The position numbers and the translations under genes were made by a program. From positions 1,266,501 through 1,330,500 of the forward strand of contig JAJGOT010000205.1 of the NCBI GenBank assembly GCA_022457155.1: a stretch of 64,000 bases of DNA, written 5' to 3'. The stretch is from Cladopsammia gracilis (taxonomy: Eukaryota > Cnidaria > Anthozoa > Scleractinia > Dendrophylliidae). Of the stretch, positions 11,722-24,314 are shown in pieces (within the stretch, counting starts at the first letter, position 1; the number at the start of each line of letters is the position of its first letter). The notes under the pieces are model-generated. The model ran no database searches, had not been told where the DNA came from, and worked only from the letters and a program-made list of their open reading frames with translations.

Positions 11722-14700
11722 TTGCATTCTAACTTCCTTGTTCTTGAATACTTTTGATTCAGGTCAGGAAGTTCCAGGTGTCATAACAGCCAAATAAGAC
11801 GTTTCCTGTGACAGCTTATGGAGATTTGCCTGAGGCGGGCCTACAAGAGGAATATGATTGTATAAGCATAACAGAAAAATCGACTTCCTCCGCTATAATT
11901 TCGGACATATGGAGTCTTTTAGTGGGAATCAAAACCATGATCATTGCTCTTAACGGTGACCCAACCTGTATCTACCAAAAGTTGCAAAGGACGAACAGTA
12001 AATCCGAGGTTTCAATGAAATTCAAACCCGTGGCCTTTGCTGTAACGGTGGACCAAATGGTCTCTACCAAACGTTGCAAGTAGTAATAGAATTCCAAAAA
12101 CCATCGTCCTTGCTCGACAATTCTGAAGAGGTAAGTGACTGTATAAGCATAACAGAAAAATCGATTTTCTTCGCTGTAATTGTGGACATATCGAGTCTTT
12201 AATGGGAATCAAACCCATGATCTTTGCTTTAAGGGTGGACCTACTGGTCTCTACCAAACGTTGGAAGTTGTAATGGTATTCAAAACCATGGTCCTTGCTC
12301 AACAATTCTGAAGTTACTCTTCAAACAATGTAGTTTGTAAAAAAATAAAACACAGGAGGAAAATGTGTGACTTTAGTTGCATTGAAACCGTCTGCTATAT
12401 CGTTGAAGCTACTGAGAATAGCGACGTTCATCACAACATAGGTGAACTCTGGTTTTGCATTCTAACTTCCTTGTTCTTGAGAATACTTTTTATTCAGGTC
12501 AGGAAGTTCCAGGTGTCATAACAGCCAAAAAAGACGTTTCGTGTGACATCGTATGGAGATTTGCCGAGGCTTACCTTCAAGAGGTAAGTGAATGCATAAG
12601 GATGACAGAAAAATCGATTTTCTTCGCTATAATTGTGGACATATCGAGTCTTTAATGGGAATCAAACAATTGATTTTTGCTTTAACGGTGGACCTGCTGG
12701 TCTCTACCAAACGTTGGAAGTTCTAATGGTATTCAAAACCATGGTCGTTGCACAACAATTCTGAAGTTACTCTTAAAACAATGTACTTTATAAAGAAACA
12801 AAGCAAACGAGGAAAATGTCAGACTTTAGTTGCATTCAAATCGTTTGTTATATCGTTGAAGCTACTGAGAATAGAGACATTCATCACAACATAGGTAAAC
12901 TCTGGTTTTGCATTCTAAATTCCTTGTTCTTGAGAATACTTTTTATTCAGGTCAGGAAGTTCAAGGTGTCATAACAGCCAAAAAACACGTTTCCTGTGAC
13001 ATCGTATGGAGATTTGCCTGAGGTGGGCCTACAAGAGGAATATGATTGTATAAGCATAACAGAAAAATCGACTTCCTAAGCTATAATTTCGGACATATCG
13101 TGTCTTTAGTGGGAATCAAAACCATGATCATTGCTCTTAACGGTGACCCAACCTGCATCTACCAAAAGTTGCAAAGGACGAACAGTAAATCCGAGGTTTC
13201 AATGAAATTCAAACCCCTGGCCTTTGCTGTAACGGTGGACCTACTGGTCTCTACCAAACGTTGCAAGTAGTAATGGAATTCCGAAAACCATCGTCCTTGC
13301 TCGACAATTCTGAAGAGGTAAGTGACTGTATAAGCATAACAGAAAAATCGATTTTCTTCGTTTTAATTGTGGACATATCGAGTCTTTAATGGGAATCAAA
13401 CCCACGATCTTTGCTATAACGGTGGACCTACAGGTCTCTACCAAACGTTGGAAGTTGTAATGGTATTCAAAACCCTGGTCCTTGCTAAACAATTCTGAAG
13501 TTACAAACACCGTTGTTTGTAAAAAAACAACTCACAGGAGGAAAATGTGACTTTAGTTGCATTCAAAGCGTTTGCTATATCTTTGAAGCTACTGAGAATA
13601 GAGACGCTCATCACAACATAGGTAAACTCTGGTTTTGCATTCTAACTTCCTTGTTCTTGAGAATACTTTTTATTCAGGTCAGGAAGTTCCCCGTGTCATA
13701 ACAGCCAAAAACGACGCTTCCTGTGACATGGTATGGAGATTTGCCGAGGCTTACCTTCAAGAGGTAAGTGACTGTATAAGCATAACAGAAAAATCGATTT
13801 TCTTCGCTATAATTGTGGACATATCGAGTCTTTAATGGGAATCAAACAATTGATTTTTGCTTTAACGGTGGACCTGCTGGTCTCTACCAAACGTTGGTGG
13901 TTGTTATGGTGTTCGAAACCATGGTCCTTGCTCAACAATTCTGAAGTTACTCGTAAAACAATGTAGTTTGTAAACAAACAAAACACAGGAGGAAAATGTG
14001 AGGCTTTAGTTGCATTTAAATCGTTTGTTATATCGTTGAAGCTACTGAGAATAGAGACATTCATCACAACATAGGTAAACTCTGGTTTAGCATTCTAATT
14101 TCCTTGTTCTTGGCAATACTTTTTATTCAGGTCAGGAAGTTCCAGGTGTCATAACAGCCAAAAAAGACGTTTCCTGTGACATCGTATGGAGATTTGCCTG
14201 AGGTGGGCATACAAGAGGAATATGATTGTATAAGCATAACAGAAAAATCGACTTCCTCCGCTATAGCTTCCGACATATAATGTCTTAAGTGGGAATCAAA
14301 ACCATGATCATTGCTCTTAACGGTGACCCAACCTGCATCTACCAAAATTTGCAAAGGACGAACAGTAAATCCGAGGTTTCAATGAAATTCAAACCCGTGG
14401 CCTTTGCTGTAACGGTGGACCTACTGGTCTCTACCAAACGTTGCAAGTAGTAATGGAATTCCAAAAACCATCGTCCTTGCTCGAAGTTTCTGAAGAGGTA
14501 AGTGACTGTATAAGCATAACAGAAAAATCGATTTTCTTCGCTGTAATTGTGGACATATCGAGTCTTTAATGGGAATCAAACCCATGATCTTTGCTTTAAC
14601 GGTGGACCTACAGGTCTCTACCAAACGTTGGAAGTTGTAATGGTATTCAAAACCCTGGTCCTTGCTCAACAATTCTGAAGTTACTCTTGAAACAATGTAA

Positions 14701-14822
14701 TTTGTAATAAAAACAAATCACAGGAGGAAAATGTGAGGCTTTAGTTGCATTCAAAACGTTTGCTATATCGTTGAAGCTACTGAGAATAGAGACATTCATC
14801 ACAACATAGGTAAACTCTGGTT
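11722..14822 (+). repeat. 3,101-bp higher-order unit, copy a (L-S-L-S-L)
   Basis: Monomers at 11722 (L, 733 bp), 12455 (S), 12908 (L, 727 bp, one-mismatch palindrome), 13635 (S) and 14088 (L, 735 bp). The unit has private variants such as TGACAGCTTATGG (near 11810) and TTTAGCATTC in place of TTTGCATTC (14087). Confidence 0.88.
13501..13522. repeat. 22-bp palindrome with one mismatched pair
   Basis: TTACAAACACCGTTGTTTGTAA: C replaces A next to the central CG, breaking one pair. Belongs to L 12908 of the 3.1-kb unit. Confidence 0.85.
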
Positions 14823-17800
14823 TTGCATTCTAACTTCCTTGTTCTTGAATACTTTTGATTCAGGTCAGGAAGTTCCAGGTGTCATAACAGCCAAATAAGA
14901 CGTTTCCTGTGACAGCTTATGGAGATTTGCCTGAGGCGGGCCTACAAGAGGAATATGATTGTATAAGCATAACAGAAAAATCGACTTCCTCCGCTATAAT
15001 TTCGGACATATGGAGTCTTTTAGTGGGAATCAAAACCATGATCATTGCTCTTAACGGTGACCCAACCTGTATCTACCAAAAGTTGCAAAGGACGAACAGT
15101 AAATCCGAGGTTTCAATGAAATTCAAACCCGTGGCCTTTGCTGTAACGGTGGACCAAATGGTCTCTACCAAACGTTGCAAGTAGTAATAGAATTCCAAAA
15201 ACCATCGTCCTTGCTCGACAATTCTGAAGAGGTAAGTGACGGTATAAGCATAACAGAAAAATCGATTTTCTTCGCTGTAATTGTGGACATATCGAGTCTT
15301 TAATGGGAATCAAACCCATGATCTTTGCTTTAAGGGTGGACCTACTGGTCTCTACCAAACGTTGGAAGTTGTAATGGTATTCAAAACCATGGTCCCTGCT
15401 CAACAATTCTGAAGTTACTCTTCAAACAATGTAGTTTGTAAAAAAATAAAACACAGGAGGAAAATGTGTGACTTTAGTTGCATTGAAACCGTCTGCTATA
15501 TCGTTGAAGCTACTGAGAATAGCGACGTTCATCACAACATAGGTGAACTCTGGTTTTGCATTCTAACTTCCTTGTTCTTGAGAATACTTTTTATTCAGGT
15601 CAGGAAGTTCCAGGTGTCATAACAGCCAAAAAAGACGTTTCGTGTGACATCGTATGGAGATTTGCCGAGGCTTACCTTCAAGAGGTAAGTGAATGCATAA
15701 GGATGACAGAAAAATCGATTTTCTTCGCTATAATTGTGGACATATCGAGTCTTTAATGGGAATCAAACAATTGATTTTTGCTTTAACGGTGGACCTGCTG
15801 GTCTCTACCAAACGTTGGAAGTTCTAATGGTATTCAAAACCATGGTCGTTGCACAACAATTCTGAAGTTACTCTTAAAACAATGTACTTTATAAAGAAAC
15901 AAAGCAAACGAGGAAAATGTCAGACTTTAGTTGCATTCAAATCGTTTGTTATATCGTTGAAGCTACTGAGAATAGAGACATTCATCACAACATAGGTAAA
16001 CTCTGGTTTTGCATTCTAAATTCCTTGTTCTTGAGAATACTTTTTATTCAGGTCAGGAAGTTCAAGGTGTCATAACAGCCAAAAAACACGTTTCCTGTGA
16101 CATCGTATGGAGATTTGCCTGAGGTGGGCCTACAAGAGGAATATGATTGTATAAGCATAACAGAAAAATCGACTTCCTAAGCTATAATTTCGGACATATC
16201 GTGTCTTTAGTGGGAATCAAAACCATGATCATTGCTCTTAACGGTGACCCAACCTGCATCTACCAAAAGTTGCAAAGGACGAACAGTAAATCCGAGGTTT
16301 CAATGAAATTCAAACCCCTGGCCTTTGCTGTAACGGTGGACCTACTGGTCTCTACCAAACGTTGCAAGTAGTAATGGAATTCCGAAAACCATCGTCCTTG
16401 CTCGACAATTCTGAAGAGGTAAGTGACTGTATAAGCATAACAGAAAAATCGATTTTCTTCGTTTTAATTGTGGACATATCGAGTCTTTAATGGGAATCAA
16501 ACCCACGATCTTTGCTATAACGGTGGACCTACAGGTCTCTACCAAACGTTGGAAGTTGTAATGGTATTCAAAACCCTGGTCCTTGCTAAACAATTCTGAA
16601 GTTACAAACACCGTTGTTTGTAAAAAAACAACTCACAGGAGGAAAATGTGACTTTAGTTGCATTCAAAGCGTTTGCTATATCTTTGAAGCTACTGAGAAT
16701 AGAGACGCTCATCACAACATAGGTAAACTCTGGTTTTGCATTCTAACTTCCTTGTTCTTGAGAATACTTTTTATTCAGGTCAGGAAGTTCCCCGTGTCAT
16801 AACAGCCAAAAACGACGCTTCCTGTGACATGGTATGGAGATTTGCCGAGGCTTACCTTCAAGAGGTAAGTGACTGTATAAGCATAACAGAAAAATCGATT
16901 TTCTTCGCTATAATTGTGGACATATCGAGTCTTTAATGGGAATCAAACAATTGATTTTTGCTTTAACGGTGGACCTGCTGGTCTCTACCAAACGTTGGTG
17001 GTTGTTATGGTGTTCGAAACCATGGTCCTTGCTCAACAATTCTGAAGTTACTCGTAAAACAATGTAGTTTGTAAACAAACAAAACACAGGAGGAAAATGT
17101 GAGGCTTTAGTTGCATTTAAATCGTTTGTTATATCGTTGAAGCTACTGAGAATAGAGACATTCATCACAACATAGGTAAACTCTGGTTTAGCATTCTAAT
17201 TTCCTTGTTCTTGGCAATACTTTTTATTCAGGTCAGGAAGTTCCAGGTGTCATAACAGCCAAAAAAGACGTTTCCTGTGACATCGTATGGAGATTTGCCT
17301 GAGGTGGGCATACAAGAGGAATATGATTGTATAAGCATAACAGAAAAATCGACTTCCTCCGCTATAGCTTCCGACATATAATGTCTTAAGTGGGAATCAA
17401 AACCATGATCATTGCTCTTAACGGTGACCCAACCTGCATCTACCAAAATTTGCAAAGGACGAACAGTAAATCCGAGGTTTCAATGAAATTCAAACCCGTG
17501 GCCTTTGCTGTAACGGTGGACCTACTGGTCTCTACCAAACGTTGCAAGTAGTAATGGAATTCCAAAAACCATCGTCCTTGCTCGAAGTTTCTGAAGAGGT
17601 AAGTGACTGTATAAGCATAACAGAAAAATCGATTTTCTTCGCTGTAATTGTGGACATATCGAGTCTTTAATGGGAATCAAACCCATGATCTTTGCTTTAA
17701 CGGTGGACCTACAGGTCTCTACCAAACGTTGGAAGTTGTAATGGTATTCAAAACCCTGGTCCTTGCTCAACAATTCTGAAGTTACTCTTGAAACAATGTA

Positions 17801-17923
17801 ATTTGTAATAAAAACAAATCACAGGAGGAAAATGTGAGGCTTTAGTTGCATTCAAAACGTTTGCTATATCGTTGAAGCTACTGAGAATAGAGACATTCAT
17901 CACAACATAGGTAAACTCTGGTT
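14823..17923 (+). repeat. 3,101-bp higher-order unit, copy b
   Basis: Same five monomers as copy a at exactly 3,101 bp spacing: 14823, 15556, 16009, 16736, 17189. I found only two base differences from copy a (T to G near 15,241, T to C near 15,395), with no length difference. Nearly all long frames in the two copies translate identically. Confidence 0.9.
16602..16623. repeat. 22-bp palindrome with one mismatched pair, duplicate
   Basis: Exact copy of the 13501-13522 site, 3,101 bp downstream; it shows that the mismatch preceded the duplication. Confidence 0.85.
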
Positions 17924-18350
17924 TTGCATTCTAACTTCCTTGTTCTTGAATACTTTTGATTCAGGTCAGGAAGTTCCAGGTGTCATAACAGCCAAATAAG
18001 ACGTTTCCTGTGACAGCTTATGGAGATTTGCCTGAGGCGGGCCTACAAGAGGAATATGATTGTATAAGCATAACAGAAAAATCGACTTCCTCCGCTATAA
18101 TTTCGGACATATGGAGTCTTTTAGTGGGAATCAAAACCATGATCATTGCTCTTAACGGTGACCCAACCTGTATCTACCAAAAGTTGCAAAGGACGAACAG
18201 TAAATCCGAGGTTTCAATGAAATTCAAACCCGTGGCCTTTGCTGTAACGGTGGAGCAAATGGTCTCTACCAAACGTTGCAAGTAGTAATAGAATTCCAAA
18301 AACCATCGTCCTTGCTCGACAATTCTGAAGAGGTAAGTGACTGTATAAGC
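17924..18350 (+). repeat. Start of a third copy of the 3.1-kb unit, broken off
   Basis: Repeats 14,823-15,249 with one difference noted (GGAGCAAATGG against GGACCAAATGG near 18,255). From about 18,385 the sequence changes to ATAATTGTAATCATATCG, a private variant, and the unit is not continued. Confidence 0.85.
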
Positions 18351-19109
18351 ATAACAGAAAAATCGATTTTCTTCGCTATAATTGTAATCATATCGAGTCT
18401 TTAAAGGGAATTAAACGATTGATTTTTGCTTTAACGGTGGACCCACTGGTCTCTACCTAACGTTGGAAGGTGTTATGGTATTCAAAACCATGGTTGTTGC
18501 TCAACAATGCTGAAGTTACTCTTCAAACAATGTAGTTTGTAAACAAAGAAAGCAAACGAGGAAAATGTCAGACTTTAGTTGCATTCAAACCGTTTCCTAT
18601 ATCTTTAAAGCTACTGAGAATAGAGACGCTCATCACAACATGGGTAAACTCTGGTTTTGCATTCTAACTTCCTTGTTCTTGAGAATACTTTTTATTCAGG
18701 TCAGGAAGTTCCAGGTGTCATAACAGCCAACAATGACGCTTCCTGTGACATCGTATGGAGATTTGCCGAGGCTTACCTTCAAGAGGTAAGTGACTGTATA
18801 AGCATAACAGAAAAATCGATTTTCTTCGCTATAATTGTGAACATACCGAGTCTTTAATGAGAATCAAAGCCATGATCTTTGCTTTAACGGTGGACCTGCT
18901 CGTCTCTACCAAACGTTGGAAGTTGTAATGGTATTCAAAACCATGGTCGTTGCTCAACAATTCTGAAGTTACTCTTAAAACAATGTAGTTTGTAAACAAA
19001 CAAAACACAGGAGGAAAATGTGAGGCTTTAGTTGCATTCAAATCGTTTGCTATATCGTTAAAGCTACTGAGAATAGAGACATTCATCACAACATAGGTAA
19101 ACTCTGGTT
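18351..19109 (+). repeat. Bridge between the mosaic and the regular region
   Basis: The end of L 17924 and all of S 18657 (453 bp). Private variants are TTGTAATCATATCG near 18,385, TCTACCTAACG near 18,455 and CAACAATGACGC near 18,728. From about 18,965 it matches the sequence that precedes the K monomer at 29,673, so the regular order begins here. Confidence 0.8.
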
Positions 19110-21313
19110 TTGGATTCTAACTTCCTTGTTCTTGAGAATACTTTTTATACAGGTCAGGAAGTTCCAGGTGTCATAACAACCAAAAAAGACGTTTCCTGTG
19201 ACATCGTATGGAGATTTGCCTGATGCGGGCCTACAAGAGGAATATGATTGTATAAGCGTAACAGCAAAATCGACTTCCTCGGCTATAGTTTCGGACATAT
19301 GGAGTCTTTAGTGGGAATCAAAACCATGATTGTTGCTCTTAACGGTGACCCAACCTGCATCTACCAAAAGTTGCAAAGGACGAACAGTAAATCCAGGGTT
19401 TCAATGAAATTCAAACCAGTGACCTTTGCTGTAACGGTGGACCTACCGGTCTCTACCAAACGTTGCAAGTAGTAATGGAATTCCGAAAACCATCGTCCTT
19501 GCTCGACAATTCTGAAGAGGTAAGTGACTGTATAAGCATAACAGAAAAATCGATTTTCTTCGCTGTAATTGTGGACATATCGAGTCTTTAATAGGAATCA
19601 ATCCATTGATTTTTGCTTTAACGGTGGACCTACTGCTCTCTACCAAACGTTGGAAGTTGTAATAGTATTCAAAACCCTGGTCCTTGCTCAACAATTCTGA
19701 AGTTACTCTTCAAACAATGTAGTTTGTAAAAAAACAAATCAGAACAGGAAAATGTGAGGCTTTAGTTGCATTCAAACCGTTTGCTATATCGTTTAAGCTA
19801 CTGAGAATAGAGACATTCATCACAACATAGGTTAACTGTGGTTTTGCATTCTAACTTCCTTGTTCTTGAGAATACTTTTGATTCAGGTCAGGAAGTTCCA
19901 GGTGTCATAACAGCCAAAAAAAAGACGTTTTCTGTGACATCGTATGGAGATTTGCCTGAGGTGGGCTTACAAGAGGAATATGATTGTATAAGCATAACAG
20001 AAAAATCGACTTCCTTCGCTATAATTTCGGACATATCGTGTCTTTAGTGGGAATTAAAACCATGATCATTGCTCTCAACGGTGACTCAACCTGCATCTAC
20101 CGAAATTTGCAAAGGACGAACAGTAAATCCGAGGTTTCAATGAAACTCAAACCCGTGGCCTTTGCTGTAACGGTGGACCTAGTGGTCTCTACCAAACGTT
20201 GCAAGTAGTAATGGAATTCCAAAAACCATCGTCCTTGCTCGACAATTCTGAAGAAGTAAGTGACTGTATAAGCATAACAGAAAAATCGATTTTCTTCGCT
20301 ATAATTGTGGACATATCGAGTCTTTAATAGGAATCAATCCATTGATTTTTGCTTCAACGGTGGACCTACTGCTCTCTACCAAACGTAGGAAGTTGTAATG
20401 GTATTCAAAACCATGGTCCTTGCTCAACAATTCTGAAGTTACCCTTCAAACAATGTAGTTTGTAAAAAAACAAATCACAGGAGGAAAATGTGAGACTTTG
20501 GTTGCATTCAAACCGTTTGCTATATCGTTGAAGCTACTGAAAATAGAGACATTCATCACAACATAGGTAAACTCTGGTTTTGCATTCTAACTTCTTTGTT
20601 CTTGAGAATACTTTTTATTCAGGTCAGGAAGTTCCAGGTGTCATAACAGCCAATAAAGACGTTTCCTGTGACATCGTATGGAGATTTGCCTGAGGCGGGC
20701 CTACAAGAGGAATATGATTGTATAAGCATAACAGAAAAATCGACTTCCTCCGCTATAATTTCGGACATATCGTGTCTTTAGTGGGAATTAAAACCATGAT
20801 CATTTCTCTCAACGGTGACCCAATCTGCATCTACCAAAATTTGCAAAGGACGAACAGTAAATCGGAGGTTTCAATGAAATTCAAACCCGTGGCCTTTGCT
20901 GTAACGGTGGACCTACTGGTCCCTACCAAACGTTGCAAGTAGTAATGGAATTCCGAAAACCATCGTCCTTGCTCGACAATTCTGAAGAGGTAAGTGACTG
21001 TATAAGCATAACAGAAAAATCGATTTTCTTCGCTGTAATTGTGGACATATCGAGTCTTTAATGGGAATCAAACCCATGATCTTTGCTTTAACGGTGGACC
21101 TGCTGGTCTCTACCAAACGTTGGAAGTTGTAATGGTATTCAAAACCATGGTCCTTGCTCAACAATTCTGAAGTTACTCTTCAAACAATGTAGTTTGTAAA
21201 AAAATAAAACACAGGAGGAAAATGTGTGACTTTAGTTGCATTGAAACCGTTTGCTATATCGTTGAAGCTACTGAGAATAGCGACGTTCATCACAACATAG
21301 GTAAACTCTGGTT
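19110..21313 (+). repeat. K-M1-M2 block of three L monomers
   Basis: L monomers at 19110 (K, marked by AAGCGTAACAGCAAAATCG and TTTTGGATTC), 19844 (M1, 736 bp) and 20580 (M2, with AACTTCTTTG). The same ordered block recurs at 29673-31875 and 48567-50757 and, truncated, at the start of the window. It is the part present in 19-monomer units and absent from 16-monomer units. Confidence 0.88.
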
Positions 21314-21356
21314 TTGCATTCTAACTTCCTTGTTCTTGAGAATACTTTTTATTCAG

Positions 21357-21442
21357 GTCAGGAAGTTCCAGGTGTCATAACAGCCAAAAAAGACGCTTCC
21401 TGTGACATCGTATGGAGATTTGCCGAGGCTTACCTTCAAGAG
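21357..21442 (+). pseudogene. Exon-like fossil in S monomers (representative)
   Basis: An 86-bp open segment lies between a good acceptor and a perfect donor. CTAAC at 21321-21325 places a branch-point-like A at 21324, about 32 nt before TTTTTATTCAG|G (AG ends at 21356). The segment ends CTTCAAGAG|GTAAGT. Its frame gives 2 nt of a codon plus 28 codons, including ITAKKDASCD and WRFAEAYLQE. Equivalent segments open through the same 201-bp frame start at 2567, 3465, 5387, 5840, 7480, 9843, 12498, 13678, 15599, 16779, 18700, 21810, 23905, 24358, 24811, 26445, 27343, 31919, 32372, 34467, 34920, 35373, 37007, 37905, 40278, 40731, 42826, 43277, 44899, 45349, 46246, 50801, 53327, 55854, 56753, 59128, 59581, 61677, 62128 and 62581. 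The donor is weakened in some (GTAAAT at 2653, GTAAGA near 24898). Joining two copies (86 bp is not a multiple of 3) meets a stop after eight codons, so no repeat protein is possible. Interpretation: relic of a gene exon, not an active gene. Confidence 0.55.
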
Positions 21443-22219
21443 GTAAGTGACTGCATAAGCATAACACAAAAATCGATTTTCTTTGTTATAATTGTGGACA
21501 TATCGAGTCTTTAATAGGAATCAATCCATTGATTTTTGCTTTAACGGTGGTCGTACTGCTCTCTACCAAACGTTGGAAGTTGTAATGGTATTCAAAACCA
21601 TGGTCCTTGCTCAACAATTATGAAGTTACTCTTCAAACAATGTAATTTGTAAAAAAACAAATCACAGGAGGAAAATGTGAGACTTCAGTTGCATTCAAAC
21701 CGTTTGCTATATCGTTGAAGCTACTGAGAATAGAGACATTCATCACAACATAGGTAAACTCTGGTTTTGCATTCTAACTTCCTTGTTCTTGAGAATACTT
21801 TTTGTTCAGGTCAGGAAGTTCCAGGTGTCATAACAGCCAAAAAAGACGCTTCCTGTGACATGGTATGCAGATTTGCCGAGGCTTACCTTCAAGAGGTAAG
21901 TGACTGTATTAGCATAACAGAAAAATCGATTTTCTTCGCTATAATTGTGGACATATCGAGTCTTTAATGAGAATCAAAGCTATAATCTTTGCTTTAACGG
22001 TGGACCTGCTGGTCTCTACCAAACGTTGGAAGTTGAAATGGTATTCAAAACCATGGTCGTTGCTCAACAATTCTGAAGTTACTCTTAAAACAATGTAGTT
22101 TGTAAACAAACAAAACACAGGAGGAAAATGTGAGGCTTTAGTTGCATTCAAATCGTTTGCTATATCGTTGAAGCTACTGAGAATAGAGACATTCATCACA
22201 ACATAAGTAAACTCTGGTT

Positions 22220-22672
22220 TTGCAATTTAACTTCCTTGTTCTTGAATACTTTTGATTCAGGTCAGGAAGTTCCAGGTGTCATAACAGCCAAAAAAAGACG
22301 TTTCCTGTGACATCGTATGGAGATTTGCCTGAGGTGGGCCTACAAGAGGAATATGATTGTATAAGCATAACAGAAAAATCGATTTTCTTTGCTATAATTG
22401 TGGACAAATCGAGTCTTTAATGGGAATCAAACAATTGATTTTTGCTTTAACGGTGGACCTGCTGGTCTCTACTAAACGTTGGAAGTTGTAATGGTATTCA
22501 AAACTATGGTCGTGGCACAACAATTCTGAAGTTGCTCTTAAAACAATGTAGTTTATAAAGAAACAAAGCAAACGAGGAAAATGTCAGACTTTAGTTGCAT
22601 TGAAACCGTTTGCTATATCGTTGAAGTTACTGAGAATTCAGACGCTCATCACAACATATGTAAACTCTGGTT
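22220..22672 (+). repeat. Hybrid monomer type A (L head, S body)
   Basis: The head has the L-specific GCCTGAGGTGGGCCTACAAG and GAATATGATTG, but at GTATAAGCATAACAGAAAA it passes straight into the S body (ATCGATTTTCTTTGC...), giving 453 bp. This is what deletion of X between its two flanking direct repeats would produce. Same type at 6250, 32782, 41141, 51651 and 59991, always at the same place in the unit, before an L monomer. Confidence 0.8.
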
Positions 22673-24314
22673 TTGCATTCTAACTTCCTTGTTCTTGAGA
22701 ATACGTTTTATTCAGGTCAGGAAGTTCCCAGTGACATAACAGCCAAAAAAGACGTTTCCTGTGACATGGTATGGAGATTTGCCTGAGGTGGGCCTACAAG
22801 AGGAATATGATTGTATAAGCATAACAGAGAAATCGACTTCCTCCGCTATAACTTCCGACATATGATGTCTTAAGTGGGAATCAAAACCATGATCATTGCT
22901 CTTAACGGTGACCCAACCTGCATCTACCAAAATTTGCAAAGGACGAACAGTAAATCCGAGGTTTCAATGAAATTCAAACCCGTGGCCTTTGCTGCAACGA
23001 TGGACCTACTGGTCTCTACCAAACGTTACAAGTAGTAATGAAATTCCAAAAACCATCGTCCTTGCTCGACAATTCTGAAGAGGTAACTGACTGTATAAGC
23101 ATAACAGAAAAATCAATTTTCTTCGCTATAATTGTCGACATGTCGAGTCTTTAATAGGAATCAATCCATTGATTTTTGCTTTAACGGTGGACCTACTGCT
23201 CTCTACCAAACGTTGGAAGTTGTAATGGTATTCAAAACCCTGGTCCTTGCTCAACAATTCTGAAGTTACTCTTCAAACAATGTAGTTTGTAAAAAAACAA
23301 ATTCACAGGAGGAAAATGTGAGGCTTTAGTTGCATTCAAATCGTTTGCTATATCATTGAAGCTACTGAGAATAGAGACATTCATCACAACATAGGTTAAC
23401 TGTGGTTTTGCATTCTAACTTCCTTGTTCTTGAGAACACTTTTTATTCAGGTCAGGAAGTTCCAGGTGTCATAACAGCCAAAAAAAGACGTTTCCTGTGA
23501 CATCGTATGGAGATGTGCCGAGGCTTACCTTCAAGAGGTAAGTGACTGTATAAGCATAACAGAAAAATCGATTTTCTTCGCTATAATTGTGGACATATCG
23601 AGTCTTTAATGGGAATCAAACAATTGATTTTTGCTTTAACGGTGGACCTGCTGGTCTCTACCAAACGTTGAAAGTTGTAATGGTATTCAAAACCATGGTC
23701 GTTGCACAACAATTCTGAACTTACCCTTAAAACAATGTACTTTATAAAGAAACAAAGCAAACGAGAAAAATGTCAGACTTTAGTTGCATTGAAACCGTTT
23801 GCTATATCGTTGAAGCTACTGAGAATTCAGACGCTCATCACAACATATGTAAACTCTGATTTTGCATTCTAACTTCCTTGTTCTTGAGAATACTTTTTAT
23901 TCAGGTCAGGAAGTTCCCGGTGTCATAACAGCCAAAAAACACGATTCCTGTGACATCGTATGGAGATTTGGCGAGGCTTACCTTCAAGAGGTAAGTGACT
24001 GTATAAGCATAACAGAAAAATCGATTTTCTTCGCTATAATTGTGGACATATCGAGTCTTTAATGAGAATCAAACAATTGATTTTTGCTTTAACGGTGGAC
24101 CTACTGGTCTCTACCAAACGTTGGAAGTTGTAATGGTATTCAAAACCATGGTCCTTGCTCAACAATTATGAAGTTACTCTTCAAACAATGTAATTTGTAA
24201 AAAAACAAATCACAGGAGGAAAATGTGAGACTTTAGTTGCATTCAAACCGTTTGCTATATCGTTGAAGCTACTGAGCATAGAGACATTCATCACACCATA
24301 GGTAAACTCTGGTT

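Noticed and set aside
13905..13925. Pol III box B (GTTCGAAAC) suggesting a tRNA-derived SINE
   Set aside because: Present only in S13635 and its 3,101-bp duplicate, created by point changes, with no box A and no SINE tail.
19215..19235. Hammerhead ribozyme core (CTGATG in the K monomer)
   Set aside because: The sequence is CTGATGCGGG, lacking the CTGANGA core and a correctly placed GAAA partner; other monomers read CTGAGG.
21357..21850. A spliced repeat protein made by joining successive exon-like segments
   Set aside because: The segment is 86 bp, so each joint shifts the frame; joining GAG to GTCAGG leads to TAA after eight codons.
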